DNA of 64,000 bases, from positions 4,774,001 through 4,838,000 of the forward strand of contig OY782766.1 of NCBI GenBank assembly GCA_963678235.1. The letters run 5' to 3'. Below are positions 54,282 to 63,626 of this stretch, piece after piece. Both the position numbers and the translations under genes were made by a program. The DNA comes from JABMQB01 sp963678235. Its GTDB lineage: Bacteria > Bacteroidota > Bacteroidia > Bacteroidales > Prolixibacteraceae. The notes beneath the pieces are model-generated. The model saw only the letters and a list, made by a program, of their open reading frames with translations, was not told the DNA's origin and made no database searches. Numbering within the stretch: position 1 is the stretch's first letter; every line of letters begins with the position of its first letter.

Positions 54282-55172
54282 GTGGAGAAATCTAATAAAC
54301 ATTCAATTCACTTTTTTAATATAAGGTCATTAGCGGTTATTAAGATTATTGTCTTATTCGTGATTTGGTCAGTGCAGGCTGATGCTCAGGTTACCCATAG
54401 TAATGTGAAATATGGTCAAGCCGCTGGTGAAGAACTTCTTCTCGACATTCATATACCTGATGGGGAGGGACCATTTCCAGTTGCCATTTATGTTCATGGT
54501 GGAGGCTGGACGGGTGGCGATAAAGCAAATCCTGATGATGCTCCTGCACTTGAAATGCTAAGCAAGGGTGGGTTCACCTGGTTTTCTATCAATTATCGTC
54601 TTGCTCCAAAACATCGCTGGCCTGCTTGTCAGAATGATGTTCAATCGGCAATTCGTTGGGTGAAAGCCAATGCAGCGCATTACAAAGGCGATCCTTCACG
54701 TATCGTGTTGATCGGTTATTCAGCTGGTGGGCAATTAGTTACATATGCCGCAACAGTTGTCGATGAAAGTATTCAGGTACAGGCTGTCATTGGTTTTGCG
54801 CCCGCGACCGATTTTGTTCAGGAGCTCCCTAAAAGAGGTAATATTTTGGGAAGGGCACAACGTGGCTTATTAAACCGACCACAAGAATTAACAATGGAAT
54901 CTCTTGGAATGCTGGAAGCACTTTCGCCAATTAATTATGTTAGATCAGGAATGCCGCCATTTTTGATAATCCATGGTGATTCAGATAACTCTGTGCCTTA
55001 TGCACAATCCCTTTTGTTTCAGACGAAAATGCGAAGTAACGGTGATCGATGTGACATATTAACATTGCCTGGTGCTCCACATCGTATGACTGAATGGAAG
55101 AATCACCTTCCTGACTTTGATGATCAAGCAATAGACTGGTTGATTGAAATATTTGATCTTCAGGTAAAATAG
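54282..55172 (+). CDS. Secreted alpha/beta-hydrolase, BD-FAE-like esterase
   Basis: 296 residues from a GTG start, the only plausible start before the signal peptide (IKIIVLFVIWSVQADAQ). The oxyanion motif is IYVHGGGWTGGDK, the nucleophile serine is in VLIGYSAGGQLV, the acid probably in IIHGDSDNSVPYAQS, and the histidine in PGAPHRMTEW. Family members release acyl groups (acetyl, feruloyl) from plant polysaccharides. It lies 26 bp after the third DUF1593 gene and is probably in the same transcript. Confidence 0.88.
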   Translation: MEKSNKHSIHFFNIRSLAVIKIIVLFVIWSVQADAQVTHSNVKYGQAAGEELLLDIHIPDGEGPFPVAIYVHGGGWTGGDKANPDDAPALEMLSKGGFTWFSINYRLAPKHRWPACQNDVQSAIRWVKANAAHYKGDPSRIVLIGYSAGGQLVTYAATVVDESIQVQAVIGFAPATDFVQELPKRGNILGRAQRGLLNRPQELTMESLGMLEALSPINYVRSGMPPFLIIHGDSDNSVPYAQSLLFQTKMRSNGDRCDILTLPGAPHRMTEWKNHLPDFDDQAIDWLIEIFDLQVK

Positions 55173-55237
55173 ATAATTGAAATTAGCTGAATTTTGTACT
55201 TTTAATGCTTTACTATAAACCTATTAATATCAATACA

Positions 55238-56023
55238 ATGAAAGGAATTGTGCTATTTGTTATTTTGTGTTTTGTTTTGCTTGTTTCATGTCAGAAAAAA
55301 GATACAATAAAAATCATGCCCATTGGAAATTCAATAACAGCTGGAGAACATTACAAATTTCCGGCATTAGAAGAAAGGACCGGTTATCGTAAGGCGCTTT
55401 ATGAATTGCTAATTGATGGAGGATATTCAATCGATTTCGTAGGATCACAACAACATGGGATTCGGGCTGAGGACGATAAAGACTGGTACGATTGGAATAA
55501 CGAAGCTTATCCGGGATGGAAAATTCCAGATATCGCAAACAAGGTTGATACTGCTTTATATGTTTATGAACCGGATATTTTGCTTATTCATGTTGGTACC
55601 AATGGAAGGGATTGGGATGAAAAACCAGCACAAGTTAAAAATATGCTTGATCGGATTAATACTTATTCGCTAAAAAAAGATTATCCAATTACCGTATTTC
55701 TTTGTTTAATCATTAACCGTTTTATTGATGAGGATGCCGCTCCCACAACAAAATTTAACACGGAGGTGGCGAATATGGTAAAAGCGCGATCGGGCGATAA
55801 AATAAAAATCATTTTGGTTGATATGGAAAACGGAGCAGGTCTCGATTATTCCGATAATTTGCCCGATCTCAATGCCAATCCTCCATACGAAGGTGGCGAT
55901 ATGCTCGGAAGAAGGTATCCTGGTGTTCCTTATGATAAGTATCATCCAAATGACAAAGGAAATACAAAAATGGCTGTAAAACTCTACAACGAACTAGTCA
56001 AAGTATTGCCCCATAAGAAGTAG
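55238..56023 (+). CDS. SGNH/GDSL-type hydrolase lipoprotein, copy 2
   Basis: The ATG at 55238 gives 261 residues with a lipobox (FVLLVSCQKK). Blocks are IMPIGNSITAGE, LLIHVGTNGRDWDE and DKYHPNDKGN, nearly the same as copy 1 at 47.3 kb (roughly three quarters identical by eye). Copy 1 has a cleavable signal, copy 2 is lipid-anchored. It is probably an esterase acting on pectin-derived oligosaccharides at the cell surface or in the periplasm. Confidence 0.88.
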   Translation: MKGIVLFVILCFVLLVSCQKKDTIKIMPIGNSITAGEHYKFPALEERTGYRKALYELLIDGGYSIDFVGSQQHGIRAEDDKDWYDWNNEAYPGWKIPDIANKVDTALYVYEPDILLIHVGTNGRDWDEKPAQVKNMLDRINTYSLKKDYPITVFLCLIINRFIDEDAAPTTKFNTEVANMVKARSGDKIKIILVDMENGAGLDYSDNLPDLNANPPYEGGDMLGRRYPGVPYDKYHPNDKGNTKMAVKLYNELVKVLPHKK

Positions 56024-56082
56024 GATCTAGTCTGGAGTGTTTACTGGATCGTATTGTTTGGTTGAAATGAAATATTAAAAAT

Positions 56083-57549
56083 ATGAAACTTAGTACTTTA
56101 ATAACGTTAAGCGTATTGTTTATCTACGCTAATAAATCACTAGCGCAAACACCATGGTTGGAGCATGGGAAACTTGAAATTTCATCCAACCAACATTACA
56201 TACAACATGAAGACGGTAGCCCCTTCCTTTGGATTGGAGATACAGGATGGGGCTTGTTTCAACAACTTACAAGGGAAGACGTTGATTTATATTTAGATAC
56301 TCGTCAGGCACAAGGTTTTACCGTAATCCAAACAGTTGCCCACTGGTCACCACACGGAGGTGGATTGGAAAGGAGTCCTGATAATGCGGCAAATGCATAT
56401 GGGCATCGTCCTTTTACCGGAGAAGAAGACTCTCCTAATACTGCTGAACCTTTGGTTGTTGAGGGAGGGGATATGAATTCACCGAACGATTATTGGGACC
56501 ATGCAGACTACATTGTTGAGGCAATAAAAAAACGCGATATGTATCTGGCTCTTGTAGCTTGTTGGGGTGCACAGATGATCACCGAAAAAGGGGAGTATAC
56601 AGTAAACGAAGCTAAATCTTATGGAAGGTTTTTAGGCGAACGATATAGAAATGAACCAAATATTATTTGGATAATGGGTGGAGATACAAAGGCTCAAGTT
56701 GCATCCTTTGACAAATACCAAAAATATGTAGAATTTGATAATCGGCATATCTATCGGGCAATGGCAGAAGGTATAGTGCAAGGAGTAACCGGACAAACCC
56801 CATCATGGAACGAGGAACATACGGCCTGGGATGAAGTATTCTTCACTTATCATCCAAACGGTGATTACCCTTACGGTTCTGCACAATGGTTTCATGATGA
56901 TGTTTGGCAAGATGCTAATGGAGTAGAAGTATTTAAAGAAGTGAATGATTTATATAGAACCATGCTTGATCATTACCAATTAAAAAATCCGATTAAGCCA
57001 AGCTTATTTCTGGAAGGTTCATATGAATATGGTACTTATCGTCATGAATGTGGTTGGGTTACACCTTTAAGAATACGAAGGCAGTTTTATCAAACTTTCT
57101 TTGCTGGTGGAGCTGGACATACTTACGGAGCCGCTCCAGTTTGGTCGATGCGAGGAAACAGTGGGGACTATAATTGTGGCTTTTCCTGGAAGCAAGCATT
57201 GGATTTTCCAGGTGCGACACACGTTGCAGGTATAGGAAAACAATTCATGATTGATCATAGGTGGAATGAATGGATCCCCAATGGCAATGTTATACTGGCA
57301 CCTGGTTTTGAAGAAAGTACGAAAAATGCTGTTACAACCAAATCGAACGATATGGCGTTGGTTTATTTTCCTGATAAATCACATTGCCAGGTAACAAATA
57401 TTTTAAATAAAGATGCTCAAGCATATTGGTTTTATCCAAGAAATGGACAAATAGAGAAGGTACCTTCCTTTAAAGAAAAGGAATCGAGAAACATGGCACC
57501 GCCTTCCAGATGGGAAGATGCCATTTTGGTGCTTCGAATCGGCAAGTAA
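56083..57549 (+). CDS. DUF4038 protein, probable GH140-like apiosidase
   Basis: 488 residues with a signal peptide ending SLAQ. The N-terminal TIM-barrel domain has HEDGSPFLWIGDTGWGLFQQ, TVIQTVAHWSPHGGG and YRNEPNIIWIMGGD, the DUF4038 marks. The C-terminal 95 residues resemble the accompanying 'putative collagen-binding' beta domain. Characterised GH140 enzymes hydrolyse apiose side chains of rhamnogalacturonan II. That substrate here is inferred from family and neighbouring lyases. Confidence 0.88.
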   Translation: MKLSTLITLSVLFIYANKSLAQTPWLEHGKLEISSNQHYIQHEDGSPFLWIGDTGWGLFQQLTREDVDLYLDTRQAQGFTVIQTVAHWSPHGGGLERSPDNAANAYGHRPFTGEEDSPNTAEPLVVEGGDMNSPNDYWDHADYIVEAIKKRDMYLALVACWGAQMITEKGEYTVNEAKSYGRFLGERYRNEPNIIWIMGGDTKAQVASFDKYQKYVEFDNRHIYRAMAEGIVQGVTGQTPSWNEEHTAWDEVFFTYHPNGDYPYGSAQWFHDDVWQDANGVEVFKEVNDLYRTMLDHYQLKNPIKPSLFLEGSYEYGTYRHECGWVTPLRIRRQFYQTFFAGGAGHTYGAAPVWSMRGNSGDYNCGFSWKQALDFPGATHVAGIGKQFMIDHRWNEWIPNGNVILAPGFEESTKNAVTTKSNDMALVYFPDKSHCQVTNILNKDAQAYWFYPRNGQIEKVPSFKEKESRNMAPPSRWEDAILVLRIGK

Positions 57550-57591
57550 AAAAAACAGTTCTGATTTCTAAATAGTAGTGAATAACCTATC

Positions 57592-59196
57592 ATGAAACAA
57601 CTTTTATCTAGCATTGTAATTCTATTTTGTTGCTCAAATTTATTTGGGCAACAACTTGCATTCCCAACCGCCGAAGGTTATGGAAAATATACCACCGGAG
57701 GGCGTGGTGGTAAAGTAATCGAAGTGACAAACCTAAATTCGTCGGGAGCTGGAAGTTTCGCCGCTGCTATTAATGCTTCTGGTGCCAGGACGGTAGTTTT
57801 CAGGGTTTCGGGAACAATTACGGGCAATTATTCCATCAAAAATGGCAATATTACTATTGCCGGACAAACAGCGCCCGGCGACGGGATATGTATTAAAGGA
57901 AACCTTTCAACAAGTGCCGATAATATAATCATCCGATATATTCGTGTAAGGTGGGATCCTGCCATGGGTGAAAAAGACGCAATGGGAGGTAGGTATCAAA
58001 AGAATATTATTTTCGACCATATTTCAGCAAGTTGGAGTACCGATGAGACGATGACTCTATACCATAATGAATACACAACCGTTCAATGGTGTATTATCGC
58101 GCAAGCGTGCCCTAAAGGCACCACCGATGAACATAGGTTTGGGGGCATCTGGGGAAATAATTATGGCACCTGGCATCATAACTTGATTGCGCACAATGCC
58201 AGTCGAAATCCACGTTGGGCGTCGGGTTGCGGTTATAACGATTACCGAAATAATGTGATGTACAACTGGGGTTATAACAGTTGCTATGGAGGTGAAGCAC
58301 ACCAAAGTGGTGATAGACGAAATCCACCAATTGAACATTCTACGATTAATATGGTCGCTAATTATTATAAGCCGGGACCAGGAACTGAATCTGGCGTAAG
58401 GAAACGAATTGCTGATCCTTCAACACGCAATGGAGATGCTGATGCCGGGAAATGGTATATTTCTGGAAATATTGTCGATGGCTATCCTGATGTTACTGCA
58501 AACAATTTACTGGGCGTTACAAAAACAAGCACGGCTTACATTCTAAATGAGCCGTGGGATGCTATGCCTATTAATCAGCAAACGGCAGAAAATGCGTACA
58601 TCGATGTTCTTGATTATGCAGGTTGTTCATTTCCCAAACGCGATATAGTTGATAAAGATATTGTTGATGATGTAATTAATGGAATAGCAAAATATGGCGA
58701 TAATGGTATTATCGATAGTCCCAGCGATGTTGGTGGTTGGCCTGTTCTAAACAATGAAACAGCTCCTGTTGACACCGATCATGATGGTATGCCCGACGAC
58801 TGGGAAACGGCAAATGGATTAAGCATCAACAATCCTGAAGATAGAAATGGTATTGGTGAAGACGGTTATACAAATCTTGAAATATATTTGAACAGCTTAA
58901 CAAAAATTGCAACAAAAGCAAGAATACTAAAAAATGAGTTGAAACCTATTAAAAGTTATCCGAATCCTTTTCATTCGGTCACGACCCTCACTTATGAATT
59001 AAAAACTAAAAATCAAGTTCAGCTTGATGTTTATAATGCAATGGGCAAAAAAGTAGCAACTTTAGTTAATAAAATGCAATTACCGGGAAACTATACGGTT
59101 TCTTTCGACGGAACCAATTTACAAGGCGGGGTTTATTCTTATAGATTAAAATCTGGTTTGTCTGAGCAAAGAGGTAAAATGTTGCTGATGAAATAG
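57592..59196 (+). CDS. Pectate lyase, family PL1, with type IX secretion tail
   Basis: 534 residues with a signal peptide (MKQLLSSIVILFCCSNLFGQ). The parallel beta-helix lyase domain has AEGYGKYTTGGRGGKVIEVT, ITIAGQTAPGDGICIKG, NIIFDHISASWSTDETMT and HHNLIAHNASRNPRWA (catalytic arginine region). A calcium-type loop DTDHDGMPDDWE begins at residue 394. The C-terminal domain from about 447 (SYPNPFH at 455; GGVYSYRLKSG near the end) is a type A T9SS sorting signal, so this enzyme is exported across the outer membrane, unlike the other enzymes of the cluster. It is the last gene of the cluster. Confidence 0.95.
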   Translation: MKQLLSSIVILFCCSNLFGQQLAFPTAEGYGKYTTGGRGGKVIEVTNLNSSGAGSFAAAINASGARTVVFRVSGTITGNYSIKNGNITIAGQTAPGDGICIKGNLSTSADNIIIRYIRVRWDPAMGEKDAMGGRYQKNIIFDHISASWSTDETMTLYHNEYTTVQWCIIAQACPKGTTDEHRFGGIWGNNYGTWHHNLIAHNASRNPRWASGCGYNDYRNNVMYNWGYNSCYGGEAHQSGDRRNPPIEHSTINMVANYYKPGPGTESGVRKRIADPSTRNGDADAGKWYISGNIVDGYPDVTANNLLGVTKTSTAYILNEPWDAMPINQQTAENAYIDVLDYAGCSFPKRDIVDKDIVDDVINGIAKYGDNGIIDSPSDVGGWPVLNNETAPVDTDHDGMPDDWETANGLSINNPEDRNGIGEDGYTNLEIYLNSLTKIATKARILKNELKPIKSYPNPFHSVTTLTYELKTKNQVQLDVYNAMGKKVATLVNKMQLPGNYTVSFDGTNLQGGVYSYRLKSGLSEQRGKMLLMK

Positions 59197-59217
59197 TTTT
59201 GGTTGCAAACTGTTTTT
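59195..59217 (+). terminator. Weak terminator-like hairpin after the PL1 gene
   Basis: AGTTT / AAACT, a short stem followed by GTTTTT. It directly overlaps the stop codon, so evidence is thin. Confidence 0.3.
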
Positions 59218-59233
59218 CTTTCAAGTCTTCTTT

Positions 59234-59896
59234 CTAAAGTGTATACATTTCCTGCCAAAGGCGCTCAAATTCGGTTCGGTATTGTTTTACAATTTGGTAG
59301 TTGCTTGTGGCAAGCAGGTTTTCCTGGTTGTGAATACTGGCGGTGTAGGTCCAGTTGAAACTTCCGGTAATAGCAACCCTTTTATCGATAATGCCAAACT
59401 TGTTGTGCATGTGGTAATGCGAATGGTCTATTTTTATGGGAATCCCAAGGGCTTCTAATTTGAAAATCTCGGACCCCTTGGCAATGGTTTTTTCATCGTC
59501 GGTGATAATCCTGACTTTTACGCCCCTTCGATGGCATTTTTTTATTTGCCTTCCAAGTGCAGCATCGGTAATGGTGAAAACGCATAAATCAACTGAATCC
59601 TGGGCTTGCGTGAGCAAGTTTGTAATACTCTTTTTGATGGAATTCCCGGGACTGAAAAATACTTTGTGGTAACTAAAGCTGTACTTATCGATTAGTTCGA
59701 AGCAATATTGGATCCATTTCAAACCTGACTGTCCATTCTCAATCGTACTTTGGTGGCTTGCCTCGAACAGGGCATGCCGTAATTGTGCGCGTTTTTTATG
59801 CCCAAGGCTATGAATGTGCCCGATAATTGCCGGATCAATTTTTTTTGGGAAAGATTGGTGCCTGAAGGAAATAAAATATGCAAATATTTCGTCCAT
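59234..59896 (-). CDS. Phospholipase D-like nuclease with single HKD motif
   Basis: The ATG at 59896 gives 220 residues (the longer frame uses TTG). The C-terminal PLD domain has the HKD signature in HMHNKFGIIDKRVAITGSFN, preceded by ITDAALGRQIKKC. One HKD copy implies a homodimer, as in the Nuc endonuclease family. The N-terminal 75 residues are helical and unassigned. It lies 2 bp after prmA, so it is in the same transcript. Confidence 0.88.
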   Translation of the reverse strand: MDEIFAYFISFRHQSFPKKIDPAIIGHIHSLGHKKRAQLRHALFEASHQSTIENGQSGLKWIQYCFELIDKYSFSYHKVFFSPGNSIKKSITNLLTQAQDSVDLCVFTITDAALGRQIKKCHRRGVKVRIITDDEKTIAKGSEIFKLEALGIPIKIDHSHYHMHNKFGIIDKRVAITGSFNWTYTASIHNQENLLATSNYQIVKQYRTEFERLWQEMYTL

Positions 59897-59898
59897 GT

Positions 59899-60735
59899 TT
59901 ATTTTACAAAAGTGAGCGTTACCCAATCATTTTTTATCTTTTGCCCCAATGGTTTCAATCCTTCATTTTCTGCACTCTCTGTAATTGCAGGTATGTCTTT
60001 TGTATAAAAACCACTCAGTAATAATTTACTGCCCGATTTCATGCTTTTGGCATAGGTTTTCATATCGTTTATTAAAACGTTTTTATGGATATTGGCAAAA
60101 ACAAATTCAAAGGTTTCATCCCCGAGCAAAGATGCATCACCATGTTTGGCAACAATATTATCGCACTTGTTGATAACTGCGTTTTCCGAAGTTCCTTCAA
60201 ACGACCAGCTATCAATGTCAATGGCAAGTACATTTAATGCGCCAAGTTTTGATGCCAGAATGGAAAGGATCCCTGTTCCGCATCCCATATCTAAAACAGA
60301 TTTTCCGCCAATGTTTTCTTCCAAAATCGATTCAACCATTAACGATGTGGTTTCATGGTTTCCGGTACCAAACGCCATGTTGGGCTCAATTACGATTTCA
60401 ATGGGGCACTTCGGAAACTCTTTATGAAATGGAGCCCTGATCAGACAAGTATCTTTGATTACCAATGGCTCAAAATAGTTTTTCTCCCACACTTCGTTCC
60501 AGTTTTGATCGGGAATGGTTTCAGCCTCAAAACTAAGTTTCGACTCAAAGTTATTTTCTGAGATCAATTTTTTTAGGGTTGTTTCCGAATACTTATTTAT
60601 TGGGATATAGGCTTCAAATCCTATTTCGTTTTCCACAAAACTTTCGAAACCAATATCCCCAAATTTGGCAATAAGGAACTCCGATAACCAATCGTAAAAA
60701 GGCGTAATGGTCAGTGTTATTTTTTGATAATCCAT
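59899..60735 (-). CDS. prmA: Ribosomal protein L11 methyltransferase
   Basis: 278 residues. The SAM-dependent methyltransferase core reads AFGTGNHETTSLMVESIL, then VLDMGCGTGILSILASKLGA, and FVFANIHKNVLINDM supplies the PrmA-specific N-I-x-x-x-V-L. It trimethylates ribosomal protein L11. The length is slightly short but complete. It is followed after 2 bp by the PLD-like gene. Confidence 0.96.
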   Translation of the reverse strand: MDYQKITLTITPFYDWLSEFLIAKFGDIGFESFVENEIGFEAYIPINKYSETTLKKLISENNFESKLSFEAETIPDQNWNEVWEKNYFEPLVIKDTCLIRAPFHKEFPKCPIEIVIEPNMAFGTGNHETTSLMVESILEENIGGKSVLDMGCGTGILSILASKLGALNVLAIDIDSWSFEGTSENAVINKCDNIVAKHGDASLLGDETFEFVFANIHKNVLINDMKTYAKSMKSGSKLLLSGFYTKDIPAITESAENEGLKPLGQKIKNDWVTLTFVK

Positions 60736-60760
60736 GCGATTGAAATAAAGGTTCGAAGTT

Positions 60761-60796
60761 AAAAAAAAACAGCCACCTAAAATAAGGTAGCTGCTT
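60761..60796 (-). terminator. Intrinsic terminator after the DUF4857 gene
   Basis: CAGCCACCT / AGGTAGCTG with one mismatch, followed on the minus strand by nine T. It separates the ABC operon from prmA. Confidence 0.85.
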
Positions 60797-60818
60797 TCAA
60801 TCCAGAAAAACCTGCTTA

Positions 60819-62054
60819 TTAAGCGAAGAACTTATTCTGAAATATGTTCACCGCTAAAAAACCAAAGATTCCTGTAACCAAAACAATACAGAGATCGATG
60901 AGGTGGTTTTTCACGATTTCTTTTCTTCGCCTGATCACAACAAATTGAGCAGCAACCAGGACGAGGCTTAACAATAGCCAATTGATTGATTTTGTGAATT
61001 CAAAATAGAAATCATTATAATTTGACTTACCATCAGACAGATTTATTTTAGCTGGGAACAGCATTTTGAAAATCTTACCTTCGGTGCGTTCACTTCTTAC
61101 CGGCCATGTTTCTTTATACTCGTCAACTTTATTGTAGTCGATATCAAGTATCTGTGAGCGAATAAAACCTTCATCAGATGTTATTATGTTGTAGTTAAAC
61201 ATATCACCATAAATTCGGATATTCTGTTCAACAGGATCAATGTTATCAACCGGAAGTTTTATCAGGTGATATTCATCCTGGGTGAGGATATAAAGTTCAT
61301 TCTCCTGAGAATACAGATAGGCATAATATTTCTTATTTTTAAAGTCGACACAATCGATGCTTTTGAATTTTAGCCCTTCCGGAAGATCTACTTTTTTAAC
61401 ATAGGGTTTGCCCTTGATCATTTTTACATGGAATAACTGATTGGAAGAATCAACAACAAGGTAGCCTTCATCACATGATTTTCGTGTGGTTGGCAAGCCA
61501 TTGATTGATGTGGCCGGAAATTTAAATCCGCGTTTAAATAATACTGCCGAAAACATTTGGCTTTTTTCTTCGTCCACTTTATTGCTTTGGGCATCCACAA
61601 ATTCCATTCGCCATGTGATACGAAAATAGTCGGATGGCATTTCCAGGTTTGCACGTCCTGATTCGGCTTCGAACAGTGGGTATAATCCCGGATCGGGGGC
61701 AATCAGGTATTTTGGACGGCTTCTGTATGTCGAGCGGTTCATGCCAATGTCATGCATATCCATAGCAATACCTTTAATGGTATCGTACATGGTTCCTGAA
61801 ATCAATAATTGGCGGGTGTACATCATCGGAAGCTTCTGTTCATACTCTTCGCGGGTATAGGTATTCCCTTTTCTGTCCATACGGGTTAGCCCGTTGTTGT
61901 TTCGTTGAATCATAAAATCGTTGTCGATACAACTGTACATTACAAATGGTGTGCTGATTGGTTTGGCAAAAGCCATCCAATATAATTTGGGGATTACAAT
62001 TGCGAAAGCAACAATGGCAACTAGAACTAAAAAATATCTGCTTAACTTAACCAT
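60819..62054 (-). CDS. DUF4857 membrane protein of the ABC operon
   Basis: 411 residues. One N-terminal membrane segment (YFLVLVAIVAFAIVIPKLYW), a large extracytoplasmic domain of about 310 residues, and two C-terminal segments (SINWLLLSLVLVAAQFVVI and DLCIVLVTGIFGFLAVNIF). It resembles the DUF4857 family found beside ABC-2 transporters in Bacteroidota. The permease stop is 2 bp upstream, so it is probably an accessory or sensor subunit. The function is unknown. Confidence 0.85.
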   Translation of the reverse strand: MVKLSRYFLVLVAIVAFAIVIPKLYWMAFAKPISTPFVMYSCIDNDFMIQRNNNGLTRMDRKGNTYTREEYEQKLPMMYTRQLLISGTMYDTIKGIAMDMHDIGMNRSTYRSRPKYLIAPDPGLYPLFEAESGRANLEMPSDYFRITWRMEFVDAQSNKVDEEKSQMFSAVLFKRGFKFPATSINGLPTTRKSCDEGYLVVDSSNQLFHVKMIKGKPYVKKVDLPEGLKFKSIDCVDFKNKKYYAYLYSQENELYILTQDEYHLIKLPVDNIDPVEQNIRIYGDMFNYNIITSDEGFIRSQILDIDYNKVDEYKETWPVRSERTEGKIFKMLFPAKINLSDGKSNYNDFYFEFTKSINWLLLSLVLVAAQFVVIRRRKEIVKNHLIDLCIVLVTGIFGFLAVNIFQNKFFA

Positions 62055-62056
62055 AA

Positions 62057-62725
62057 CTACATTTCTCCTTTCCTAAAACGGTATCCCGAGAATAATAACG
62101 AAATACTTAAAATGATTACCAAAACAACTAAAATTGGGTTTGCGGGTGCATATCCTCCCGATACTGATCGTTCGAGAAATATTGGAACAAATGCAGCCAT
62201 AACAATGAAATAAAAGAAACGGTATTTCCATACTGGCTCTAAAACAACTAATGCAACTAAAAAGTAAGCCGCAAACCCGGACAAGAACCAGGGCGTAATG
62301 CTTATTAGTGCAGCACCAATAATTTCTGCAGGGAAATAAATGGCACTTAAACCGTAAAAAAGAAGAAACAACACCAGGTATATACCGAGCAAACAAGCCG
62401 TTCCAAATAGCATCATTATAATCAATGCCTTATTCTCATTAAGTGGTAAATGAAAGGTAAGTTTAATTCGTTTGCTAACGGTTTCGGGAAAGTATTGTGC
62501 AATAGCAATTGCTAATCCACCAACAATTGGCACATAATTTAAATAGCTGTAATATTTCACTCCCTGAAACAACATTAGGTACCAATAATTGGTTGCCTCA
62601 TTAAATTTAAAGTCGTGTTGAACATTCAAAAAGATGTTCCCGACGGCAAGAATTCCTAATCCTGCGTATGCGATTAAAAACCATCTGATTTTTAACCATT
62701 CTTTATATATGATTGATTTCCACAT
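62057..62725 (-). CDS. ABC-2 type transporter permease
   Basis: 222 residues with about six membrane helices (WFLIAYAGLGILAVGNIFLN, IVGGLAIAIAQYFP, ALIIMMLFGTACLLGIYLVL and others). It lacks a nucleotide-binding domain and sits 3 bp after the ATPase gene, so it should be its membrane partner. The substrate is not evident. Confidence 0.85.
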   Translation of the reverse strand: MWKSIIYKEWLKIRWFLIAYAGLGILAVGNIFLNVQHDFKFNEATNYWYLMLFQGVKYYSYLNYVPIVGGLAIAIAQYFPETVSKRIKLTFHLPLNENKALIIMMLFGTACLLGIYLVLFLLFYGLSAIYFPAEIIGAALISITPWFLSGFAAYFLVALVVLEPVWKYRFFYFIVMAAFVPIFLERSVSGGYAPANPILVVLVIILSISLLFSGYRFRKGEM

Positions 62726-62728
62726 AGC

Positions 62729-63616
62729 CTAATATTTTCCGGTTAAACCAATAAACGCATCTTCGAGCCCCATTTGGATTTGCTGAAAGTTTTTGTGCGC
62801 AATTCCATTTTCCTGAAGGAATTTTGTGACAAATTCTTCCGATTCATAGGTGTAAATTTCTACTTTATTGCCCACTTTTTCGAAATTCGCCACGAAATCT
62901 TCTTTCGATAAATCGATCGTCGGGTTTTCAACTTCAAGGTAAAACTGTTTAAATTCTGTCATAAACTCATTTACATTTCGTTGTGCCAAAACCCGGTTAT
63001 AGTCCATAATTAAAACATCATCGATCAGCCGTTCCATGTCCTGGATAATGTGCGAAGTGGTAAAGATGGTTTTGTTTTTTGACTTTGCATATTCGCGCAA
63101 ATAGTCGATAAATAATCGCCGATAGCCCGGGTCAAGCCCCATCGAAAAGTCATCTAAAATCAATAAATCCGGGTCTTGAGCCAAAATTAGCCCCAGGGCA
63201 ACCTGTGAGCGCTGACCGCACGACATGGTAGATATTTTTTGGGTTGGTGTAACCTTTAGTTTCGACATTAATTCCCAATAGGGCTCGTTATCCCATTTGG
63301 GATAAAATCCCGAATAAAACTTTTCGATCTGGTGAATATTCATAAACGAATATTGCACGTGCCCTTCAATAAGGAAACCTATCCGGGCTTTGTTTTCGGG
63401 CGTAAGGTGCTGTGTATTTTCACCATAAATTAAACATTCGCCTTCACGGGGCTGCAAAAATCCGTTCAGAATATTAATGGTGGTTGTTTTTCCTGCGCCA
63501 TTTTTACCCAGCAGTCCCAGAATACTCCCGTCTTTCACATGGATATTCAGGTTTTCATAAACCAGCTTCTTCCCATAATAATGGGTAAGGTTATTGCATT
63601 CTATTGCATTGCTCAT
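62729..63616 (-). CDS. ABC transporter ATP-binding protein
   Basis: 295 residues. Walker A is LLGKNGAGKTTTINILNG. The signature reads MSCGQRSQVALG instead of LSGGQ, and Walker B reads LLILDDFSMGLD, with aspartate at the usual catalytic glutamate position. The 80-residue C-terminal tail is typical of ABC-2 (YhcH/CcmA-like) ATPases. It forms an operon with the permease and DUF4857 genes. Reduced or atypical ATPase activity is possible (inference). Confidence 0.92.
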   Translation of the reverse strand: MSNAIECNNLTHYYGKKLVYENLNIHVKDGSILGLLGKNGAGKTTTINILNGFLQPREGECLIYGENTQHLTPENKARIGFLIEGHVQYSFMNIHQIEKFYSGFYPKWDNEPYWELMSKLKVTPTQKISTMSCGQRSQVALGLILAQDPDLLILDDFSMGLDPGYRRLFIDYLREYAKSKNKTIFTTSHIIQDMERLIDDVLIMDYNRVLAQRNVNEFMTEFKQFYLEVENPTIDLSKEDFVANFEKVGNKVEIYTYESEEFVTKFLQENGIAHKNFQQIQMGLEDAFIGLTGKY

Positions 63617-63626
63617 ACAATTTATT

